Assembly (NCBI GenBank): GCA_039814575.1
Contig: JBCCAY010000003.1
Location: 186,001 to 250,000, forward strand
Reading direction: 5' to 3'
Length of the DNA stretch: 64,000 nt
Origin: MED-G105 sp039814575
GTDB taxonomy: Bacteria; Pseudomonadota; Alphaproteobacteria; Caulobacterales; Parvularculaceae
Positions 9,572-17,352 of the stretch are shown one piece after another. The first letter of the stretch is position 1. Each line of letters begins with the position of its first letter. The position numbers and the translations under genes were made by a program. The notes below the pieces were generated by a model. The model saw only the letters and a list, made by a program, of their open reading frames with translations, had not been told where the DNA came from and ran no database searches.

Positions 9572-9661
9572 GGACAGGTGGCCGAGTGGTTGAAGGCGCA
9601 CGCCTGGAACGCGTGTAGGCGGGTAACCGTCTCGAGGGTTCGAATCCCTCTCTGTCCGCCA
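9572..9661 (+). tRNA. tRNA-Ser(GGA)
   Basis: A 90-nt class II tRNA with encoded CCA (9659-9661). The acceptor stem GGACAGG pairs with TCTGTCC, with one G-T wobble. The anticodon arm reads ACGCC-TGGAACG-CGTGT, so the anticodon is GGA. A long variable arm follows, and the T-arm is GAGGGTTCGAATCCCTC. The gene marks the left edge of a patchy island whose repeats (see 9638-9879, 12772-13014, 13015-13255) each start with a sequence resembling this T-arm and 3' end. Confidence 0.95.
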
Positions 9662-9879
9662 CTCCTAAGTAATTGAAATTACTCTCGAATTTGGAATATT
9701 CGGCATCATCCTGAAATGATGCGCATGGAGACGTTCGAACTCTGTCGCTAACGGAACCATTGCGGCGGGCGAGTGCGTTGAGCGACGGTCTCGGTTGGCG
9801 CCGGTTTAGACTTGCGTCGGAATTCATGCGGCAATTTCAAAGACTTTGGGACGGTGTTTTTTCGATCTGGTTCCACCCA
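9638..9879. repeat. tRNA-end-linked repeat unit, copy 1
   Basis: A 242-bp unit starting at the GTTCGAATCC of tRNA-Ser and ending just before another TTCGAA (9881). It shares many blocks with copies 2 and 3, including CTCTCGAATTTGGAATATT, TCGGTTGGCGCCGGTTTAGA and AATTCATGCGG. The 3' part is followed by about 215 bp (to about 10095) that also matches the sequence after copy 3, including CAAGCAGTTCCGTT-like and GAGACGGTTA blocks. Confidence 0.75.
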
Positions 9880-10272
9880 CTTCGAAAGCTGTTCGATTGT
9901 TCAAGCAAATCTTGTGAGACATAATCGAACTCGCACAGTTGTTTGAAGGTGGTTGTTATGACCGAGAGCGACTTCGCGAGTTTGTCTCAATTGAAGTCTC
10001 AAAACTACCCCTTTGCCCATCGGCTCTGACCGGCGGTCTCGGTTGTTGCCAAAGCAGTTCCGTTTGCGTTTGAGAGACGGTTAAGCGTTCACCGAAGCAA
10101 TAGAGCCCTTGGGACAACGTTGGCGGGAAGTCATGGCGATGTGCAAAGAAAGGTGAGCGTCTCGCCCGTGTGCGCGCCAGGATGAAAACGGCTAGGATTG
10201 TTCTTGCACAGCCTTGGGGTTATGAGCGACTGGAAGTAAACAAAAGCTGGTTTTTTGCGGGACGGCGGACCC
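9880..10272. other. Intergenic before glmS; tail of the repeat plus glmS leader
   Basis: 9880-10095 is the repeat tail shared with 13256-13470 (blocks CTGACCGGYGGTCTC, AAGCAGTTCCGTT and GAGACGGTTA). 10096-10272 is the untranslated region before glmS. No gene is supported, and I see no glmS ribozyme-like structure, as expected outside Firmicutes. Confidence 0.55.
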
Positions 10273-12099
10273 ATGTGCGGCATTATTGGCATTCTTGGCG
10301 ACGGCGACGTTGCATCGGCGATTGTGACAGGGCTGAAGCGGCTGGAATACCGTGGGTATGATTCCGCTGGCGTCGCGACCGTCGGTGATGGCCGCCTTGA
10401 TCGGCGCCGCGCCGCGGGCAAGCTTGAAAACCTTGCGGCGTTGCTTGCATCAAATCCGCTCGACGGGCCGACGGGCATCGGGCACACGCGTTGGGCGACA
10501 CACGGGGTTCCGAATGAGGCCAACGCTCACCCGCACGCGACCGCCCGTGTTTCTGTCGTCCATAATGGTATTATTGAGAATTTCGCTGAATTGCGCCGCG
10601 AGTTAGAGGCTTCCGGCCGCGTGTTCGGATCCGACACCGACGCCGAGGTCTGCCCGCAACTCGTCGACTATTATATCGTGGAAGAGGGCTTGGGGCCAGT
10701 CGACGCCTTCCGTAAAGCCATTGCGCGACTGCGCGGCGCGTTCGCCTTCGTCGCCATCTTCGCTGGGGAAGACGATCTTATGGTCGGTGCGCGCAAAGGC
10801 AGCCCGCTCGCTGTAGGCCGAGGCGACGGCGAAATGTTCGTCGGCTCCGATTCTTACGCACTTTCGCCGTTTACGAACCGCGTCACCTATCTCGACGATG
10901 GCGACGTGGTCGTCCTCTCTCGCGCCGGCTTTCAAATTTACGATAGCGCCAGCGTAGAGGTTGTACGCCCAGAGACGATTTCTTCCGCCGCCAACGCGTT
11001 GTTTGATAAAGACGGTCGCCGGCATTTCATGGAAAAGGAAATTTATGAACAGCCGGAGGTGATCGCCCGAACACTGACGCAATATATCGATCCGGCAACG
11101 CAGGCGGTCTCCTTGCCGGACGCCGCCCTAGACCTCGCCGCGCTTGACAGTTTGACGATTTCCGCTTGCGGCACGGCTTACTATGCAGGCCTGGTAGCAA
11201 AATATTGGTTTAACGAATGGGCGCGCTTGCCCGTTGAAATTGATATCGCGTCAGAGCTGCGGTACCGCAATGTTCCGTACTCAGAAGGCGGCGGCGCAAT
11301 TTTTATTTCGCAATCGGGCGAAACCGCGGATACGCTGGCAGCGTTACGCGACGCGCGCGCGCATGGACAACGCACAGCGGCGCTTGTCAACGTTGCAGAA
11401 TCGACGATCGCGCGCGAAGCCGACGCCGTCTTTCCGATGGCTGCAGGTCCGGAAATCGGCGTTGCCTCGACGAAAGCCTTCACCTGCCAACTGACGGCGC
11501 TCGCTTCTATTGCGATTGCGGCTGGGCGGGCGCGCAAAACACTAAGTGAAGAAACAGCGCGTGCGCTGGTGAGAGATTTGATGGAAATCCCGCGCCTTGT
11601 CGCCGAGACATTAAAGTCTGCGCCGGCGATTGAAGCGATCGCGCAAGACATCGCCACCGTTCGCGACGTGCTTTACATCGGCCGCGGCGTTCATTTTCCG
11701 CTCGCCATGGAAGGGGCGCTGAAGCTGAAAGAAATCTCGTATATCCACGCCGAAGGCTATGCGGCGGGCGAATTAAAGCATGGACCGATCGCGCTTATCG
11801 ACGAAACGACCCCGGTCGTTGTTATTGCGCCGCACGATGCGCTCTACGACAAGACGATTTCGAACATGCAGGAAGTCGTCGCGCGCAAAGGACAGGCTTT
11901 GCTTATTTCGGACAAGGAGGGCGTTCGCCAGGCTAGCGATATCGCGTGGGCGTCAATTGAAGCGCCGAATGTGCGGTCGGAATTGGCGCCGATCGTTTAC
12001 GCCGTTCCCATTCAGCTTCTCGCCTACTACGCCGCGACAATAAAAGGCACGGACGTCGATCAACCACGCAACCTCGCGAAGTCGGTGACGGTGGAGTAG
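10273..12099 (+). CDS. glmS: Glutamine--fructose-6-phosphate aminotransferase (isomerizing)
   Basis: A 608-aa cytoplasmic enzyme making glucosamine-6-phosphate from fructose-6-phosphate and glutamine, the first step to UDP-GlcNAc for peptidoglycan and LPS. It begins MCGIIGILG, so the N-terminal nucleophile is Cys2 (Cys1 after Met removal). The class II glutaminase domain with THGVPNEANAHPH lies at about 75-100. Two SIS domains follow (SGETADTLAAL, then AEGYAAGELKHGP) and the C-terminus is PRNLAKSVTVE. The ATG at 10273 is fixed by the catalytic cysteine; a GTG-like start at 10255 would bury it. glmU is not adjacent, unlike in many alphaproteobacteria. The gene stands between repeat copies 1 and 2, yet shows no decay. 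Confidence 0.96.
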   Translation: MCGIIGILGDGDVASAIVTGLKRLEYRGYDSAGVATVGDGRLDRRRAAGKLENLAALLASNPLDGPTGIGHTRWATHGVPNEANAHPHATARVSVVHNGIIENFAELRRELEASGRVFGSDTDAEVCPQLVDYYIVEEGLGPVDAFRKAIARLRGAFAFVAIFAGEDDLMVGARKGSPLAVGRGDGEMFVGSDSYALSPFTNRVTYLDDGDVVVLSRAGFQIYDSASVEVVRPETISSAANALFDKDGRRHFMEKEIYEQPEVIARTLTQYIDPATQAVSLPDAALDLAALDSLTISACGTAYYAGLVAKYWFNEWARLPVEIDIASELRYRNVPYSEGGGAIFISQSGETADTLAALRDARAHGQRTAALVNVAESTIAREADAVFPMAAGPEIGVASTKAFTCQLTALASIAIAAGRARKTLSEETARALVRDLMEIPRLVAETLKSAPAIEAIAQDIATVRDVLYIGRGVHFPLAMEGALKLKEISYIHAEGYAAGELKHGPIALIDETTPVVVIAPHDALYDKTISNMQEVVARKGQALLISDKEGVRQASDIAWASIEAPNVRSELAPIVYAVPIQLLAYYAATIKGTDVDQPRNLAKSVTVE

Positions 12100-12222
12100 T
12101 CGCGCGGCGCAACGCACGGAAAAACCGCCTTTGTCCATGCATACTAAATGAATGCTAAAATTGACGTGCTGTTATATTAGCGGCGTTGGGATTGGTGTCC
12201 GAGACGTCCGGAGCGCGATGTG

Positions 12223-12465
12223 ATGAAGCTATTTGTAACTGGCGGGGCCGGCCTTATCGGCTTGGCGGTCGTCTGGCTGACGCTCGCCCGCGGATGGTCA
12301 GTCGTGAATTTCGACAAATAACCTACGCCGTCAACCTCGATAATTTAAAGGGATGGGACGATCGGCCGGATTATTCGTTTGTCCAAGGCGATATTTGCGA
12401 CGGCGCTCATGTTGTAGCGACGCTTGCAGAGCATCTGCCCGACGCGAACATGCGTCTTGCGTTGC
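12223..12465 (+). pseudogene. rmlB: dTDP-glucose 4,6-dehydratase remnant
   Basis: The start MKLFVTGGAGLIG is the NAD-binding Rossmann fingerprint of RmlB. That frame stops at TAA 12319-12321. From 12321 the match continues in another frame as TYAVNLDNLKGWDD, FVQGDICDGAHV and HLPDANMRLAL, typical RmlB sequence with a frameshift between. Homology fades after about 12465, so more than 80 percent of the gene is missing. It points to a lost dTDP-sugar (rhamnose-type) locus in this island. No function remains. Confidence 0.85.
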
Positions 12466-12771
12466 CTGATTTGCGCATTAGCGTCGCTGATTGCGTCATA
12501 AGAGTGTTGGATGCGTCTGCGCCGTCCCCCCGCAAGCGGTGCCTAAAAAAAGTCGATAGCGTCTTCTTTGGCTGCTTAATGGTTTTCTTCATCTCCCGTG
12601 ATCGTCCTGCGGTGCGAGTGAAACTCCGTTCACGGTCGAGACATTAACAAGGTCATTCACGCTAATGGCGGCGACGGCTTACCCGTCTGAGACGGCAAAT
12701 GTGTCTCGCGTGTAGATAAGGGCCGTCTGACCCCATAAAGCTGCTTTGCCGTTAACGTGCCGATATCTTGT
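12466..12771. other. Intergenic between rmlB relic and repeat copy 2
   Basis: About 300 bp with no gene and no similarity I can name. It ends at a T-loop-like TGTTCGAATC (12771-12780) that begins repeat copy 2. Confidence 0.5.
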
Positions 12772-13014
12772 GTTCGAATCCTGTTGTCTCAGCATCTCCA
12801 TAAGCCGCGGATATAGATATCGACATTGGAGTAATCGGCCTTATCCGAATAAGGCGTGCGTAAAGATGTTCGAATTTTGTCGCTAATGGCGCGATCGCGG
12901 CGGGCGGGCGCGTTGCGCAACGGTCTCGGTTGGCGCCGGTTTAGACTTGCGCCGGAATTCATGCGGGAATTTCAAAGGCTTTGGGACGAGGTTTTTTTTG
13001 ATTTGGTCCTGGCC
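12772..13014. repeat. tRNA-end-linked repeat unit, copy 2
   Basis: A 243-bp unit. It begins GTTCGAATCC followed by TGTTGTCTCAGCA and TCTCCATAAG, parallel to the GTTCGAATCC, CTGTCCGCCA and CTCCTAAG of copy 1 at tRNA-Ser. The first 70 bp are strongly diverged. From 12850 the blocks AAGATGTTCGAA, GTCGCTAATGG and CGGTTGGCGCCGGTTTAGA match the other copies. It runs straight into copy 3. Confidence 0.7.
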
Positions 13015-13255
13015 GTTCGAATTCCGCGCTCTCCGCCACTCTTAAGTGGCTGAAATTACTCTCGAATTTGGAATATTTGGCGTCAACCTGAATTGATGCG
13101 CATGAAGATGTTCGAACTTTGTCGCTGATGGGACCATTTCGGCGAGCGAGTGCGTAGAGCGATGGTCTCGGTTTGTGTCGGTTTAGACTTGCGTTTGAAT
13201 TCATGCGGTAATTTCAAAGGCTTTGGGACGAGGGTTTTTGGATCTGGTCCCAGGG
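13015..13255. repeat. tRNA-end-linked repeat unit, copy 3
   Basis: A 241-bp unit in tandem with copy 2. It begins GTTCGAATTCC, then CTCTCCGCCACTCTTAAGT, which is close to the 3' end of tRNA-Ser plus its flank (CTCTGTCCGCCACTCCTAAGT). It ends at another GGGGTTCGAAACC (13253-13265). The following 215 bp, to about 13470, match the tail after copy 1. Confidence 0.75.
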
Positions 13256-13825
13256 GTTCGAAACCTGATCGGGTGCCCAAGCATATCTCGCGTTACGTAA
13301 TTGAGCCCGCATAGTTGTTTTCGACATGGTTGATATGACGGCCAGGAATTTCGCGAGCTTGCGTAAATCGAAGCCCCGAAGTCATTCATATGATAATCAG
13401 TTCTGACCGGTGGTCTCCGTCGTGATCCAAGCAGTTCCGTTCGCGCTTAGGAGACGGTTAGGCGTGCGGTTGCCCAAATGACCAATTGGGACGCCTGGGC
13501 GATTTGCGAACGTATGCTCCGGAAAACGAACCCAACGACAAGCACCGTTGCGATTTTGTCGTTGCATTGCTCGGCTCTTATTCTCCACCGTTTGGTGGGC
13601 TTTACGTTCAATAACTCTTGTACGGATGTTTTGTATGTGCGCCCAGGCAATGACGGCGCTTTTAGCGTATCCTAGTCACTTTCGCCGATCCCGGTGCGAT
13701 CGACATGGAGGAATTAATCCCCAACTTCGTGAGGCAGGTCGGCCCTGTCGGCTATAACGGATTTTGGGCTCGTTTAGCTCAATACCCTTTACATACTGCG
13801 ATAGCCGTTGTGTGAGATCCGTATT
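13256..13825. other. Repeat tail and non-coding stretch
   Basis: 13256-13470 is the same tail that follows copy 1 (TTCTGACCGGTGGTCTC, CAAGCAGTTCCGTTCGCG, GAGACGGTTAGGCG). 13471-13825 has no supported gene. The open frames here are short and unlike proteins, including one that merely reads antisense through tRNA-like sequence. Confidence 0.55.
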
Positions 13826-14100
13826 ATTGAGTTCTGGGTTCGTAGTGCGACACGCCTATACGACGAGGGGCAAAGGGAAAATTCTTGGGCCCTGATAAAG
13901 ACGCCGCGCTTGATCTCATTGCCGCACTCGATGCGGCTATAGCCGTTGGCGACCTCAGTCCACTGAAATCGGTCGGACTTCATAAGCTGAAAGGAGATCA
14001 AAGGGGGCAGTAGGCGATGACGGTGAACGGCGCCTGGCGGCTCTGTTTCCGTTTCGAGGATGGCGACGCCTGGGATGTGGAGATCGTAGATTATCATTAG
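13826..14100 (+). pseudogene. higB: HigB-type toxin, broken
   Basis: RelE-superfamily mRNA-interferase remnant. The start reads EFWVRSATRLYDEGQREN in one frame. From about 13890 the match continues in another frame as DAALDLIAALDAA and VGLHKLKGDQRGQ, then TAG at 14011-14013, then AMTVNGAWRLCFRFEDGD and VEIVDYH, ending at TAG 14098-14100. In functional relatives GQW precedes A, so the stop is best read as TGG changed to TAG. One frameshift plus one stop means no active toxin. The stop is 9 bp before the higA start, the usual higBA layout. Confidence 0.8.
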
Positions 14101-14109
14101 GAGGACGAC

Positions 14110-14391
14110 ATGATTCCGCTTCATACTGGGCGCGTTTTGAAACGTGAACTCTCCGCCCTTGAGCTTTCCGCAAACAAACTGGCGCTGGCTTTGCGCCTAC
14201 AGTCAGGGCGCATCACGGAGATTCTGGGCGGCAAGCGCGGCGTCTCGGCCGATACGGCGCTGCGCCTCGGTCGATATTTCGGTAACAGCACGCGTTTCTG
14301 GCTTAGTCTTCAAACCGCCTATGAACTGGCTGTCGCGGAACGCGACATCGGCGACAAGGTCGCCCGCGAAGTGGAGACGAGCGCCGCCTGA
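14110..14391 (+). CDS. higA: HigA family antitoxin
   Basis: A 93-aa DNA-binding antitoxin, normally neutralising HigB and repressing the pair's promoter. It has an XRE-type helix-turn-helix (about residues 18-60; LSANKLALALRLQSGRITEI and GGKRGVSADTALRL) and the family's FGNSTRFWLSLQTAYEL. A good ribosome-binding site, TAGGAGGAC, overlaps the end of the broken toxin gene. With no intact higB alongside, it is now an orphan. It could still regulate or act against a related toxin elsewhere. Confidence 0.9.
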   Translation: MIPLHTGRVLKRELSALELSANKLALALRLQSGRITEILGGKRGVSADTALRLGRYFGNSTRFWLSLQTAYELAVAERDIGDKVAREVETSAA

Positions 14392-14800
14392 GCTGGCGCT
14401 GCGATTAGGTCTCAAAGCGCTCGCATTACGACCGATTCTGGGGTGATCCATATTATTGCATAGCCCCATGTTGGAGCCCTGTCCGTATTCTTCGTCCTCG
14501 CCCCAATTTTTGAAAGTCCAACGCGCTATCTTTTCAAAATGCCGTTCGGCGGATTCTAACTGGCGATGAGTGGGACGAAGCCTGCGGCGACATACCGGAA
14601 AGTTTAAGTTTTAAGTGCCTGCGGAAGTTCATTGACGGCCTTCTTACCGGCAGAACTAAAAACTGCCGGTAAAAGGGCAAGGCGCTTCGTTGCCGTCAGA
14701 AATTTTTGAGCCTTGTGCGTCGGATCGGGTCGCGAGTTTCAGTACTAGTATTGAGTTTCTTATGCGAAACGGTGATTTAAATGGCGCTCCGGCCTTAGTT
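14392..14800. other. Intergenic; hairpin and a short relic frame
   Basis: 409 bp without a supported gene. An open stretch at about 14508-14672 reads GDEWDEACGDIPES and LRKFIDGLLTGR, protein-like but with no start or recognised family, so perhaps the tail of a decayed gene. Its end coincides with the hairpin at 14644-14672. Confidence 0.45.
14644..14672. terminator. Strong inverted repeat, possible terminator
   Basis: TTACCGGCAG, a 9-nt loop, then CTGCCGGTAA: a perfect 10-bp stem. It is flanked by AA on the plus side and lies downstream of the leftward gene ending at 14801. It lacks a long T run in that direction, so it may be a bidirectional stop or an mRNA-stabilising hairpin. Confidence 0.45.
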
Positions 14801-15292
14801 TCATTCTGCCCCGTCTTTCCGCTTCCGCATTTCAGCGACGCGCTCTTTCCAATAGTCTTCATCCTTTTCGAAGTAAGGTTGCGGCTCGCGATTCTCCAGC
14901 TCGCCTTTCAAAAAAGCGTCTTCCAACGCTTCCTCTTTTTGAAACAGTAATTCAATCAGCCGCATTTGCTCGTCAGCGTGCTCCTGCGCTTTTTCATCCA
15001 ACAAGGAAAATAGATAACGTTGCGCGTAGACGCTGCCGTTTATGGCTTTTTTGAAGATAGCCTGCATTAGAGCTTCAAAGTACGTAATGGTCTTTGACCG
15101 GCCGTTCTCTGACACGGTGAGTTTGCGATGGCCGATGAGGAACAATTGCTCCCTTAGCATTCGCGTTGTCGGCGCATAATGTTGTTTCTTGGGCCGCCCT
15201 TTGGGATTGCCGGATTGACCGGGTTTATACTGATGCTCTTTAGGCGGCTTGCCACGGCCGACTTTGTAGTCGTCTTTATTCGACTTATCCAT
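14801..15292 (-). CDS. DUF5681 domain protein
   Basis: A 163-aa protein. The N-terminus carries the DUF5681 signature: GRGKPPKEHQYKPGQSGN then PKGRPKK (about residues 11-36). The remainder is charged and helical. The family is frequently encoded next to phage-type terminase or ParB-methyltransferase genes; its role is unknown. The ATG at 15292 is preferred because it overlaps the stop of the methyltransferase by 8 bp, implying coupled translation; an upstream in-frame start would lie well inside that gene. Confidence 0.8.
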   Translation of the reverse strand: MDKSNKDDYKVGRGKPPKEHQYKPGQSGNPKGRPKKQHYAPTTRMLREQLFLIGHRKLTVSENGRSKTITYFEALMQAIFKKAINGSVYAQRYLFSLLDEKAQEHADEQMRLIELLFQKEEALEDAFLKGELENREPQPYFEKDEDYWKERVAEMRKRKDGAE

Positions 15293-16598
15293 TATCGGCC
15301 TCCGCGCGTGCTGCCGCGCACTCAGCAAACGTCTCTCCCGTTTCCATATTGACCGCGTCCGTGCCGGCCGCCGTTTGGAGGCGACGAAGGATAACGTCGC
15401 AATAGAGAGGGTCGAGCTCAACGCCATAGCCGCGTCGTCCGGTTTGGTGGGCGGCGAGGAGTGTTGTGCCGCTGCCCGCGAAAGCGTCTAGAATGACGCC
15501 TTTCCGGTTGGAGCAATCAAGAATCGCGTCCGCTACAAGGCTGACCGGCTTCACGGTTGGGTGCAGGGCGAGATCTGCATCGCGGGTCTTCCCGAAGCTG
15601 TTTGCGCCAGGATATGTCCATATATTTGTACGGTTGCGCCCATAGCGTCCGAGTTCAACATTGTTGATATGAGGTCCGTCGCCGGATTTAAAGACGAAGA
15701 TCAGTTCATGTTGAGAGCGATAAAGCGACCCCATGCCGCCGTTCGTTTTGGCCCAGACGCAAAGGTTTTTAAGATCTGTATAAGCGTCGCGGCCCGCGGC
15801 TAGGACTTCCGCCATATGCCGCCAGTCCATGCAGATAAAGTGAACGGCGCCATCGTCGGACGCGGCCGCAAGATGAAAAAAGACGTTTGTTAAGAACGTT
15901 GTGAACGCAGTTTCGCTCATTTCGCCAGACGCCATGGCGAATTCACGGTGCTTGTGCTTTCCTTTGCCGCTCACATGACCGTCCACCGGCACATTGTAAG
16001 GTGGGTCGGTGAACACCATTTGCGCCGTTGCTCCATCAAGCAATCGTTCATAGGTGCGCCTATCCGTTGCGTCGCCGCAGATAAGGCGATGCTCGCCAAT
16101 GCGCCAAAGATCGCCTATCCGCGTCGTTGATGGGCCGTCTGCTGGCGGATGGACATCATCGTCTTCTTCTAAACGCCCCTCATCGTCGCCGCCGATCAGC
16201 AGGTCAATTTCGGGCGTATCAAAGCCTGTGACAGAAAGATCGAAATCAAGCTCCAGGGCGTCAAGTTGTTGGAATTCGATCGATAATAGGGCGGAATCCC
16301 ACTCTGCGAGTTCCGCAAGGCGATTGTCGGCTATTCGGTAGGCGCGAACTTGCTCCGAGGTAAGATCGTCAAGGCAAATTGTTGGAACCTTTTTAATATC
16401 AAGCAACTTCGCCGCCTCAAGCCGTCCGTGTCCGGCGATAACCGTACTTTTCTTGTCGACAAGGACAGGGCTGGTGAAACCGAATTCAGTGATACTTTCC
16501 GCGATCTTTTTGATCTGGCTTTTGGAATGCGTTCGTGCGTTTGCGGAATAGGCCAAAAGGTGTTCGATTGACTGCGTCGTGACTGTCAAATTATTCAT
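15285..16598 (-). CDS. ParB-domain / DNA methyltransferase fusion
   Basis: A 437-aa protein. Residues 5-100 are a ParB/Srx-like domain (GHGRLEAAKLLDIKKVP at about 56-72, a ParB box). Residues 160-430 are an N4/N6 amino-methyltransferase with DPPY at 198-201 preceding the AdoMet motif FAGSGTT at 373-379, the beta-class order. Such fusions are typical of prophages and integrative elements and usually lack a restriction partner; none is seen here. ATG 16598 is chosen for its ribosome-binding site (CAGGAAAATCTCC). It probably methylates element or host DNA, but the target site is unknown. Confidence 0.9.
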   Translation of the reverse strand: MNNLTVTTQSIEHLLAYSANARTHSKSQIKKIAESITEFGFTSPVLVDKKSTVIAGHGRLEAAKLLDIKKVPTICLDDLTSEQVRAYRIADNRLAELAEWDSALLSIEFQQLDALELDFDLSVTGFDTPEIDLLIGGDDEGRLEEDDDVHPPADGPSTTRIGDLWRIGEHRLICGDATDRRTYERLLDGATAQMVFTDPPYNVPVDGHVSGKGKHKHREFAMASGEMSETAFTTFLTNVFFHLAAASDDGAVHFICMDWRHMAEVLAAGRDAYTDLKNLCVWAKTNGGMGSLYRSQHELIFVFKSGDGPHINNVELGRYGRNRTNIWTYPGANSFGKTRDADLALHPTVKPVSLVADAILDCSNRKGVILDAFAGSGTTLLAAHQTGRRGYGVELDPLYCDVILRRLQTAAGTDAVNMETGETFAECAAARAEADNG

Positions 16599-16665
16599 GG
16601 AGATTTTCCTGTAAACTGGCGCAAAAATGCGCGCCGCCGCGCATGACACGACGGCGCGTTTGTGA

Positions 16666-17313
16666 TCATGCTGCTGCAACGCTGGGCGTTTCAAAATCGC
16701 CGTTAGGTGCCGCGCTTTTGGTTTTTCGGCTGGCTATAAAATCGAGGACGACTCTGATTTCGTCGGCTGAAGCGGCTTCGGCCCAAGTCAATAACTGCTG
16801 CTTGTTCGCTTCACGCTGGTCATCGACCGAAGCTGAAATCACCGCCTGCGGAGCGGGAGCGGCAGCGTTCACAGCATCGTTCGAGACCGCGATTACGGTA
16901 CGCGAGTCTGCAGCCGATACTTCCGGTTCTACGCCGTCATTTTCTGCGTCGCGCACAGCCTGCCGACCGTTAACCGTGTTGTTCGATTTTTCGACGCCCT
17001 TCTGTTTTTGGGCGTCCCGGTGTTTACGCTGTCTGTCAGCGTTCAGTCGGCGTTTTCGCATTAACTCTTCGGCTGGGTTATCCGCAGCGCCGATACGAAG
17101 CAGCTCACGAATGCGGGTCGCCTTAAGCTGCAGGCGTTTCTGAGACCAGTCGTCCCAGTTCGTCGATGTATATTCGCCGTCACAGAACTTTTGCTTTGTT
17201 TTATGAAGCAGTTTTGCTGCTTTGATGAGTTCTACGTCAGAGGCATTTTCGTGTTTTTCAATATCGAGCGCAATTTGCTCGAGATCGTCGTCGACAAGGT
17301 TTCTGTCATTCAT
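16666..17313 (-). CDS. Hypothetical protein of the methyltransferase module
   Basis: A 215-aa, highly charged protein I do not recognise. Residues 1-110 are helical, with KRRLNADRQRKHRDAQKQKG (about 88-107) a basic coiled segment. The centre is Ala/Val-rich and probably disordered. A final helix ends in LDFIASRKT. It starts at 17313 with AAGGAG 12 nt upstream and leads the leftward unit with the ParB-methyltransferase (67 bp further on) and DUF5681. A DNA- or RNA-binding accessory is possible from the basic segment, but this is inference. Confidence 0.65.
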   Translation of the reverse strand: MNDRNLVDDDLEQIALDIEKHENASDVELIKAAKLLHKTKQKFCDGEYTSTNWDDWSQKRLQLKATRIRELLRIGAADNPAEELMRKRRLNADRQRKHRDAQKQKGVEKSNNTVNGRQAVRDAENDGVEPEVSAADSRTVIAVSNDAVNAAAPAPQAVISASVDDQREANKQQLLTWAEAASADEIRVVLDFIASRKTKSAAPNGDFETPSVAAA

Positions 17314-17322
17314 TTCGGAGAT

Positions 17323-17346
17323 ACTCCTTACTACGCTACTAGGAGT
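17323..17346. promoter_or_regulatory. Inverted repeat between divergent genes, holding both ribosome-binding sites
   Basis: ACTCCT-N12-AGGAGT lies in the 39-bp gap between the divergent starts at 17313 and 17353. Each arm is the Shine-Dalgarno sequence of one gene. The gap is too short for two independent promoters, so at least one must lie inside the opposite gene. The symmetry may also be an operator, or may simply follow from two facing ribosome-binding sites. Confidence 0.5.
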
Positions 17347-17352
17347 TCCATC

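Noticed and set aside
9435..9827. 130-codon minus-strand frame with sequence such as ADREGFEPSRRLPAYTRSRR
   Set aside because: This is the well-known artefact of translating the antisense strand of tRNA-Ser and its flank. The part shared with the repeat copies follows from DNA repeat identity, not protein selection.
10096..10272. Possible glmS ribozyme or riboswitch in the glmS leader
   Set aside because: No conserved core could be recognised, and the ribozyme is known from Gram-positive lineages.
10131..10523. 130-codon minus-strand frame over the glmS start
   Set aside because: Shadow of glmS, which is certain from its catalytic residues.
12772..13020. Functional second tRNA gene
   Set aside because: Only T-loop and 3'-end-like pieces are present. 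No D-arm or anticodon arm precedes them.
12959..13280. Minus-strand frames in repeat copy 3 resembling the frame in copy 1
   Set aside because: They overlap tRNA-like sequence, lack ribosome-binding sites, and their similarity is explained by the DNA repeat.
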